The notes under the pieces: generated by a model
What the model saw: only the letters and a program-made list of their open reading frames with translations
What the model was told of the DNA's origin: nothing
The model's database searches: none
Shown: positions 58,983-64,000 of the stretch, piece by piece
How the letters are laid out: each line of letters opens with the position of its first letter
How positions within the stretch are numbered: position 1 is the stretch's first letter
Translations under genes and position numbers: made by a program
From: JAVBSX01 sp051660685
Lineage (GTDB): Bacteria > Planctomycetota > Planctomycetia > Pirellulales > Thermoguttaceae
Length of the DNA stretch: 64,000 nucleotides
Assembly: GCA_051660685.1 (NCBI GenBank)
Contig: JBOFQB010000094.1
Span: forward strand, 25,817-89,816
Direction: 5' to 3'

Positions 58983-59501
58983 ATGAACGAAACACAGCGA
59001 CTTTGGGCTCCTTGGAGATTGGATTTTGTGACGGGTTTGGAACCGGAGAAGAAACCGGTTGATGTTCCCGTTGGAGAAGGAGCCGACCCGAACTGTTTCA
59101 TCTGTCAGGCATTGTGGAGTCAACAGGATAAGGAACGTCATGTCTTCTTTCGTTCCGATTGGTCAATTGGCATCTTAAATCGGTTTCCTTACAACAATGG
59201 ACATTTGTTGATTGCTCCGAAACGGCATTGTGCGAATCTGTCGGACTTAACGGGGGAGGAGCAAATGGACCTGATTCGGCAGATTGACATTTGGGTTGAG
59301 CGACTCAAGGAGCGAATGAAACCGGACGGTTTCAACGTCGGCCTGAATCTCGGTCTTGCAGCAGGAGCGGGTTTGCCCGGTCATTTACATTGGCATGTTG
59401 TTCCTCGTTGGGACGGGGATACCAATTTTATGTGCGCAGTCGGTTCAACCAAAGTTATTCCGCAATCACTGGACGCTTTGCTCGAACTGATTACACGGTA
59501 A
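58983..59501 (+). CDS. HIT family protein (AP4A phosphorylase/hydrolase-like)
   Basis: 172 residues from ATG 58983. QRLWAPWRLDFVTGLE at the start, NCFICQALWSQQDKERHVFF with a Cys pair half, NRFPYNNGHLLIAPKRHCAN, and the histidine triad GLPGHLHWHVVPRWDGDTNF, where the middle His is the nucleotidyl acceptor. The layout (WAPWR start, FICQ, HxHxH) is that of bacterial HIT proteins of the AP4A phosphorylase type, which break down diadenosine polyphosphates or nucleotidyl esters. A stand-alone gene; the longer frame from 58923 adds hydrophobic residues that look like chance. Confidence 0.92.
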   Translation: MNETQRLWAPWRLDFVTGLEPEKKPVDVPVGEGADPNCFICQALWSQQDKERHVFFRSDWSIGILNRFPYNNGHLLIAPKRHCANLSDLTGEEQMDLIRQIDIWVERLKERMKPDGFNVGLNLGLAAGAGLPGHLHWHVVPRWDGDTNFMCAVGSTKVIPQSLDALLELITR

Positions 59502-59743
59502 TCACGTTTGCGTATTTGCGTAATAGTCCTGTTTGCGCTTTATTAGGCACATCTTCTTTCCGGTTGTTATTTTTTCCTGCAATTGTCTTGCAACGACGGG
59601 CAACATACTTGCAAAGAGACGCAAAATGCGTTAAGCTGTTCCCTGTTGATCGGCTGTTCGCTTGCTCACTTTGCTCGTTTCGTGTTTGACCCGATTTTCT
59701 CAGATTCCTCGATTGAGAGGATAACTTTTCAGGATTACGGAAT

Positions 59744-60310
59744 ATGACCAGTTCGCATGTTTCAACAGAATGTTGCTCCCCCCCCCGTCGCAGTTTTTGC
59801 AAAGGTGTTCTCGCCGTTGGTCTGACCGCGACCGCTGCTGCTGTTCCCGTTGTGTCGGGAATTCAGGTTGTGCTTGATTCCGTCGAGCAGAAAGGATTGA
59901 GCGGAAAATTTTATGCGTTGACGACGTTGGACGGTTTGGACGGGACCCCGCGAAAATTTTTGATCGTTGATGATGTCAAAGATGCTTGGACAACGCAACC
60001 GAACAAAAAAATCGGGGCGGTTTTCCTTTACAAGGCGAATGATGAACAGGTCAAAGCGTTTCATTCGGTTTGTCCTCACGCCGGTTGTGTCGTTGAAGCC
60101 GGAGTCCGCAAAAATCCGCAAACCAATCAGGAAGAACCCTTGTTCTACTGCCCCTGTCATGCAGCCCATTTCGCAATTGACGGAAAACGGTTGGATGAAG
60201 TCTCCCCGCGTGATCTCGATTCACTCGAAGTCAAGGTCGAAGACGGTAAAGTTTGGGTCCGTTTTGAACAGTTTATTACGGGAACGGCCGAGAAGAAAGC
60301 ATCTGCTTAG
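59744..60310 (+). CDS. Rieske [2Fe-2S] protein, cytochrome bc-type
   Basis: 188 residues. The N-terminus RRSFCKGVLAVGLTATAAAVPVV has a Tat-like RR and one hydrophobic helix, the usual uncleaved anchor of Rieske proteins. The cluster-binding boxes are HSVCPHAGC and FYCPCHAAHFAIDGKR, each giving one Cys and one His to the 2Fe-2S centre. It transfers electrons from quinol to cytochrome c1/f in bc complexes. A cytochrome b gene is expected next to it but miaA follows instead, so the complex is encoded elsewhere or this is a different Rieske protein. The neighbour at 58983 is unrelated. Confidence 0.93.
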   Translation: MTSSHVSTECCSPPRRSFCKGVLAVGLTATAAAVPVVSGIQVVLDSVEQKGLSGKFYALTTLDGLDGTPRKFLIVDDVKDAWTTQPNKKIGAVFLYKANDEQVKAFHSVCPHAGCVVEAGVRKNPQTNQEEPLFYCPCHAAHFAIDGKRLDEVSPRDLDSLEVKVEDGKVWVRFEQFITGTAEKKASA

Positions 60311-60333
60311 CGGGGTCCCTGATTATTCTTCCC

Positions 60334-60418
60334 CGTTTGCCGCAGAACACCGTTCTGCGCGTTTGGGGCGGTTTGGGCGGTTCAGAACACGCGCGATACG
60401 TTGTATCGCGGCTAAACG
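60334..60418. repeat. Inverted pair of REP-like palindromes
   Basis: Left unit (60334-60362) has stem GCAGAAC-ACC-GTTCTGC with an inverted TTTGCC flank; right unit (60389-60418) has stem CGATAC-GTT-GTATCG with the CGGCTAAACG tail. Between them GGGCGGTTTGGGCGGTT is a small tandem repeat. Confidence 0.8.
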
Positions 60419-60460
60419 TAGGCGTTAAATAATGGTAGAATCAACTCGACAAGGTGAACA

Positions 60461-61369
60461 ATGAGTTCTCCTCTTTGGTATGTAACGGGACCGACTGCGA
60501 GCGGTAAAACGTCGGTCAGTCTTGAGTTGGCCCAACTGTTGGACGCAGAAATTCTCAATATGGATTCCATGTCCGTTTATCGAGGAATGGACATTGGAAC
60601 GGCGAAACCGACGCTTATTGAAAGGGCCCGTGTTCCGCATCATCTGTTCGATTTGGTCGAGCCGGACGTTGATTTTTCGGTTGCTGAGTATATTTCTTCT
60701 GTCCAAACGGTTGTCAACGACCTGCAATCACGTAAAAAGAAGGTTCTTTTTGTCGGAGGAACCCCTTTGTACTTGAAAGGATTGCTCAGAGGTTTTTTTG
60801 AAGGACCTCCTGCCGATCCTGTTTTTCGGGCCCAACAGATTGAAGACATGAACAAGGGGGTTGATCTGCACGAAAAATTAGGGAAGATTGACCCTGAATC
60901 AGCCCGGCGATTACATCCGAATGACACGCGACGACTCATTCGTGCTCTTGAGGTTTTTGAAAAGACGGGAATCCCGATCAGTGTGTTGCAGACACAATTT
61001 GAACAATCCGCTTCCTTTGAGCAACATCGGGTCTTTGTCCTTCATTGGGATGTCCCCTCGTTGAATGAACGAATCAATCGTCGCGTCGATTCCATGTTTG
61101 AACAAGGTTTTTGTGAAGAAGCGGCACTTCTTTTTCAACGGGGAATCAGCCAAACGGCATCTCAAGCGGTCGGATACCGAGAATTATTTGCATTTTTTCG
61201 GGGGGACATCTCTCTTCAAAAGGCGAAAGACCTGATAAAATTGCACTCACGTCAGTTTGCCAAACGACAACGAACCTGGTTTCGCAGTTTAAGCGAATGT
61301 CGCTCCATTTCACTTACGGATTCCCGGAATCCCGTTGAGATCGCGCAACAAATCGCCAAGATGGTGTGA
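60461..61369 (+). CDS. miaA: tRNA dimethylallyltransferase
   Basis: Adds the dimethylallyl group to A37 of tRNAs reading UNN codons. 302 residues, normal. P-loop YVTGPTASGKTSVSLELAQL, then EILNMDSMSVYRGMDIGTAK (catalytic Asp and tRNA-binding region), PHHLFDLVEPDVDFSVAEY, VLFVGGTPLYLKGLLRGFFE, HPNDTRRLIRALEVFEKTG, AVGYRELFAF and FAKRQRTWFRSL. All family blocks are present. The stop overlaps the possible GTG start of the kinase gene (61366), so both are probably in one transcript. Confidence 0.97.
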   Translation: MSSPLWYVTGPTASGKTSVSLELAQLLDAEILNMDSMSVYRGMDIGTAKPTLIERARVPHHLFDLVEPDVDFSVAEYISSVQTVVNDLQSRKKKVLFVGGTPLYLKGLLRGFFEGPPADPVFRAQQIEDMNKGVDLHEKLGKIDPESARRLHPNDTRRLIRALEVFEKTGIPISVLQTQFEQSASFEQHRVFVLHWDVPSLNERINRRVDSMFEQGFCEEAALLFQRGISQTASQAVGYRELFAFFRGDISLQKAKDLIKLHSRQFAKRQRTWFRSLSECRSISLTDSRNPVEIAQQIAKMV

Positions 61370-61404
61370 ATGGTGTAAAATATGCAGGAAGGGTCCTATC
61401 TCCT

Positions 61405-63693
61405 ATGTCCAGAGAATTCATCGAACGATTGCGAAAAGGGCTGAAACATGGTTTTCAGTTGAACGGGTTGACCCTCACCATTTTGGGAATCGTCATTGTG
61501 GTGTTCATGTTGGTCAATTTTTTGACCTTTTGGCATGTCAACCGGGAATTACGTCGGAATATTGGAGCCGAAATCATTTTTCGCAGTCGGGTTGCAAGTG
61601 AAGCGGTTGCCCATTTTTTTGCCGGTAATGTTCATTCGGTTCTTTTGCTTGACAAGTACAAACCGGTTTTGGACTATCTTCGTGAATGTCGCAATTCTAA
61701 GGACGCTGCAACCAATCCGAATCGTATTCTGGTCCAAGACATGTTTGAAGCGATTGACGAAGCGTATCTCGCGCAAGGAAATCTGCGTGATGAAAACGGC
61801 GAGTTGCGGGTTCTCGCTCTTGCTTGGCTCGCCAGTTTTGAAGGTAACTTCTGTCTTTCGACGCAAGAAATACTGGACGAATATACACAACCAACTCCTT
61901 GGAAGACGAAAACTCGGGATTGGTATCCTTTAGTTGAGAACAACGAGAAGGTTGTTTTTTCGGACACCTACATTGATTTTGAGTTTCATCTTCCTTGCAT
62001 TAGCATTATCAAGAAGGTCTATGGAATGGACGAGCAGGGTCAACCGATTGCTTATGGAGTCGTCGGTTTCGATCTGTTTCTCTCGGCAATCACAGAGATT
62101 GTCCAAAACACCTCGGTTGGTTCTCAGGGAATGACGATACTGACAGACGGAAATCAGGTCGTCATTTATCACCCTCTTATTCCCTTTGAACCGGGAAAAA
62201 CCTTGCATCAATTGGGAGGGGGGTATGAACAGGTTGCGGCTTTGTTGGACGGACGTGAACACGGTTCGTCCCTTATTGCGATTGAAGGTACACCCCATTA
62301 TGTCGGTTTCAGCCGAATTCCGATTCCCGATACTAATTGGTTTGTCTTCTCGCTCGAACCGCAATCCGTTGCTGAAGAAACTGTGACGAACAGTTTCTAT
62401 ATCATGCTCCTTGTCGGATTGGTTGACATTGTTCTTTTTGCGTTTCCTATCATGATGTTAATGAGATCGGAACGATTGCAAAATGCGGCTTTACGAAAAG
62501 CAAAAACAGCAGCCGAATTGGCGAGTCGGTCCAAAAGTGAATTTCTCGCCAATATGTCACATGAAATTCGGACTCCAATGAATGCGATTCTGGGAATGAC
62601 CTATCTGTGTCTTCACACAGAATTGACTGGAAAACAGCGGGATTATCTTGAAAAGTCGCAAACGGCGACCAAGAATTTGTTGGGGATCATTGATGATATT
62701 CTTGATTTTTCAAAAATTGAAGCGGGCAAAGTCGTGTTGGAGTCGATTCCCTTCTCACTCTCAACGATTCTGAAGGAGGTTGATGATGTTGTGGGTTTCA
62801 AAGCAGCCGAAAAAGGTTTGAAACTTTACATCAATTACGACCGTTCAGGTCATTATGGTTTTTTGGGCGATCCTCTCCGTTTGCGACAGGTTCTGCTCAA
62901 TTTGTCCAATAATGCCGTAAAGTTTACGGAACAGGGAGCGATTGAAATCAATGTCCTTGAGAAAGACGAAATGCTCGGAATGGTTGGAGACCCTGATATT
63001 TTGGGTTATGCCGTATTGACCTTTACTGTTCGGGATACAGGAATTGGCATGACCGCAGAACAATGTTCACGTTTGTTCCATTCTTTTACGCAAGCGGACG
63101 GTTCGACGACGAGAAAATATGGGGGAACAGGTTTGGGACTCGTCATTTCTAAGAATCTGGTCGAGTTAATGGGGGGGACAATTGGTGTTAAAAGTGTTCC
63201 GAATCAGGGAACGACGTTTTTCTTTACGATTCGACTGCCGATTCACGATGTTTCAACGACAGTGCATACAGGAGCGGGATGTCTTTACGAACAAGCGTTA
63301 AGAGGGGTCAAAATTCTTTTAGCGGAAGACAACAGGATCAATCAAATTGTCGCAAAAGACATGCTAGAACGATTCGGGATTGAATTGACGATTGTCAACA
63401 ATGGTCGTGAAGCGGTTGAAGCAATTCAAACCGGTTCTTATGATTTGGTTCTTATGGATGTTCAGATGCCGGAAATGGACGGTCTTGAAGCAACGATCAT
63501 GATACGTCGTCTTGATAAACCGGGGATTGCGACGTTGCCGATTTTGGCAATGACCGCGAATGCACTTGAGGAGGACTACAAAAACTGTATACAAGCGGGG
63601 ATGAACGATCATCTTCGTAAGCCGATTGAACCTGAACGGTTGTATAAAATCCTCCTCAAATGGGTTGGGCGGGACGGAAAACTAGGGGGATAG
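61405..63693 (+). CDS. Hybrid sensor histidine kinase with extracellular Cache-type sensor and receiver domain
   Basis: Membrane sensor, 762 residues from ATG 61405 (GTG 61366 adds 13). One membrane helix (LTLTILGIVIVVFMLVNFLTF), a periplasmic region of about 280 residues of dCache type (TKTRDWYPLVENNEKVVFSD; GVVGFDLFLSAITEIVQ; YVGFSRIPIPDTNWFVFSLE), and a second helix (FYIMLLVGLVDIVLFAFPIMM). Then HisKA with SEFLANMSHEIRTPMNAILG, HATPase with NLSNNAVKFTE, DTGIGMT and GGTGLGLVISK, and a receiver domain with LAEDNRINQIV, LVLMDVQMPEMDG (phosphorylated Asp) and HLRKPIEPERL. No HPt protein or DNA-binding regulator is adjacent. Cache sensors usually bind small metabolites; the ligand is unknown. 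Confidence 0.93.
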   Translation: MSREFIERLRKGLKHGFQLNGLTLTILGIVIVVFMLVNFLTFWHVNRELRRNIGAEIIFRSRVASEAVAHFFAGNVHSVLLLDKYKPVLDYLRECRNSKDAATNPNRILVQDMFEAIDEAYLAQGNLRDENGELRVLALAWLASFEGNFCLSTQEILDEYTQPTPWKTKTRDWYPLVENNEKVVFSDTYIDFEFHLPCISIIKKVYGMDEQGQPIAYGVVGFDLFLSAITEIVQNTSVGSQGMTILTDGNQVVIYHPLIPFEPGKTLHQLGGGYEQVAALLDGREHGSSLIAIEGTPHYVGFSRIPIPDTNWFVFSLEPQSVAEETVTNSFYIMLLVGLVDIVLFAFPIMMLMRSERLQNAALRKAKTAAELASRSKSEFLANMSHEIRTPMNAILGMTYLCLHTELTGKQRDYLEKSQTATKNLLGIIDDILDFSKIEAGKVVLESIPFSLSTILKEVDDVVGFKAAEKGLKLYINYDRSGHYGFLGDPLRLRQVLLNLSNNAVKFTEQGAIEINVLEKDEMLGMVGDPDILGYAVLTFTVRDTGIGMTAEQCSRLFHSFTQADGSTTRKYGGTGLGLVISKNLVELMGGTIGVKSVPNQGTTFFFTIRLPIHDVSTTVHTGAGCLYEQALRGVKILLAEDNRINQIVAKDMLERFGIELTIVNNGREAVEAIQTGSYDLVLMDVQMPEMDGLEATIMIRRLDKPGIATLPILAMTANALEEDYKNCIQAGMNDHLRKPIEPERLYKILLKWVGRDGKLGG

Positions 63694-63770
63694 GGGGAAG
63701 GAGTTCTCGTTTAGCCGCGATACAACGTATCGCGCGTTCAGAAGGTAGGAGGTAGGGAATTTGGGTTGGG
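63687..63770. repeat. Heptamers, one REP-like palindrome and a second heptamer run
   Basis: GGGGGATAGGGGGAAGG follows the kinase stop, then a REP-like unit (63708-63737) in inverted orientation with stem CGATAC-AAC-GTATCG, then AGAAGGT, AGGAGGT, AGGGAAT in phase. Confidence 0.8.
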
Positions 63771-63862
63771 GGGGCAGCGCACTGTTTTAGGCAATATAGG
63801 CAAATTGCATGTATTGCGAATGTACGGTGCTAATGCTTTGCATTATCCTATTGGCATTTCAC

Positions 63863-63980
63863 GAATGTCGTAGACATTCCGTTATGGTAGTAACAAGTTG
63901 CACCTAAGTCCCAACTCCGTCAGGAGTTGCGTTATGGTCATTCCGACGTTTTTTTACCATAACGGAACCCCGACGGGGTT
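63863..63980. repeat. Cluster of palindromes at the right edge
   Basis: GAATGTC-GTA-GACATTC (63863-63879), CAACTCC-GTCA-GGAGTTG (63912-63929), AACCCC-GAC-GGGGTT (63966-63980), and long-range inverse copies TTCCGTTATGGTA (63877-63889) and TACCATAACGGAA (63955-63967) that enclose the middle hairpin. No gene is seen from 63694 to the end. Confidence 0.75.
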
Positions 63981-64000
63981 CAGGTTTTGTTTTTGTCCCT

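Noticed and set aside
61366..61404. GTG start for the hybrid kinase overlapping the miaA stop
   Set aside because: Kept only as an alternative; the ATG at 61405 leads directly into the basic stretch and membrane helix, and the 13 extra residues add no feature.
1..64000. tRNA or rRNA genes
   Set aside because: No cloverleaf with a TTCRANY loop and no rRNA-like block was noticed in the gaps; a dedicated scan would be needed to exclude them.

Overview
The window looks like the chromosome of a planctomycete (Planctomycetota) with fairly low GC. The reasons are: very large secreted or membrane-anchored proteins of unknown function, a PQQ-propeller/TPR giant, a flagellin with planctomycete-type ends, a Tat-type hydroxypyruvate-isomerase-like protein, an HTH/PTS-IIA regulator, a pyrophosphate-type phosphofructokinase, and weak or absent Shine-Dalgarno sequences before many genes. 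This placement comes from protein character only; there is no rRNA or tRNA gene here.

Layout. 1-8.8 kb (minus): the 5' part of dnaK, then two tightly coupled giant exported proteins. 9.1-11.4 kb (plus): fmt and a DNA methyltransferase fused to an HNH nuclease. 11.5-22.2 kb (minus): an exported protein of unknown function, a TPR protein, a 1,707-residue PQQ/TPR protein, and a trypsin-like protease preceded by a 40-codon ORF that overlaps it by ATGA. 22.5-29 kb: ECF sigma factor with a membrane anti-sigma-like partner, HTH-IIA regulator divergent from a soluble histidine kinase, rpiB, a sugar isomerase-like protein and a GNAT-like ORF. 28.9-34.4 kb (plus): a J-like/MshEN membrane protein, galM, rnhA, an rRNA-methyltransferase-like gene and a Xer recombinase with a long insertion. 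34.8-41.6 kb: Pro/Gln-rich secreted protein, giant flagellin, a candidate structured small RNA, and an exported alpha/beta hydrolase. 41.9-52 kb: aroK, lnt, a HAD protein, a GH38-like protein, a degenerate sugar-nucleotide dehydratase and a PLP-dependent AONS-like enzyme. 52.4-63.7 kb (plus): tpiA, secG, yicC, gmk, rpoZ, pfp, xylA, a Tyr-rich exported protein, a HIT protein, a Rieske protein, miaA and a hybrid histidine kinase.

The strongest unexplained signal is between the genes. From about 26 kb onward almost every gap carries short repeats of several kinds. (1) Heptamer arrays (GGGGATA, GGGAATA, GGGACTG, AGAAGGT, ATTCTCA, ATTGGTA, CTTCTAA) resemble the short tandemly repeated repetitive (STRR) heptamers of cyanobacteria. 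They are G-rich after stop codons and C-rich before start codons, and in galM the ATG lies inside the last heptamer. (2) A roughly 70-bp core sits between such arrays at three sites. (3) A roughly 30-bp REP-like palindrome family keeps its flanks while both sides of the stem change together. (4) Several other palindromic units are shared between gaps. A second notable signal is a probable small RNA at 40.02-40.18 kb with its own promoter, two hairpins exposing the same C-rich loop, and an intrinsic terminator.

Genes that may act together: gmk-rpoZ with yicC is a common bacterial cluster; pfp, tpiA, rpiB, xylA and galM are sugar-metabolism enzymes in the same region; sigma/anti-sigma and IIA/kinase form a small regulatory block. 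All functions are assigned by reading motifs, without database searches.
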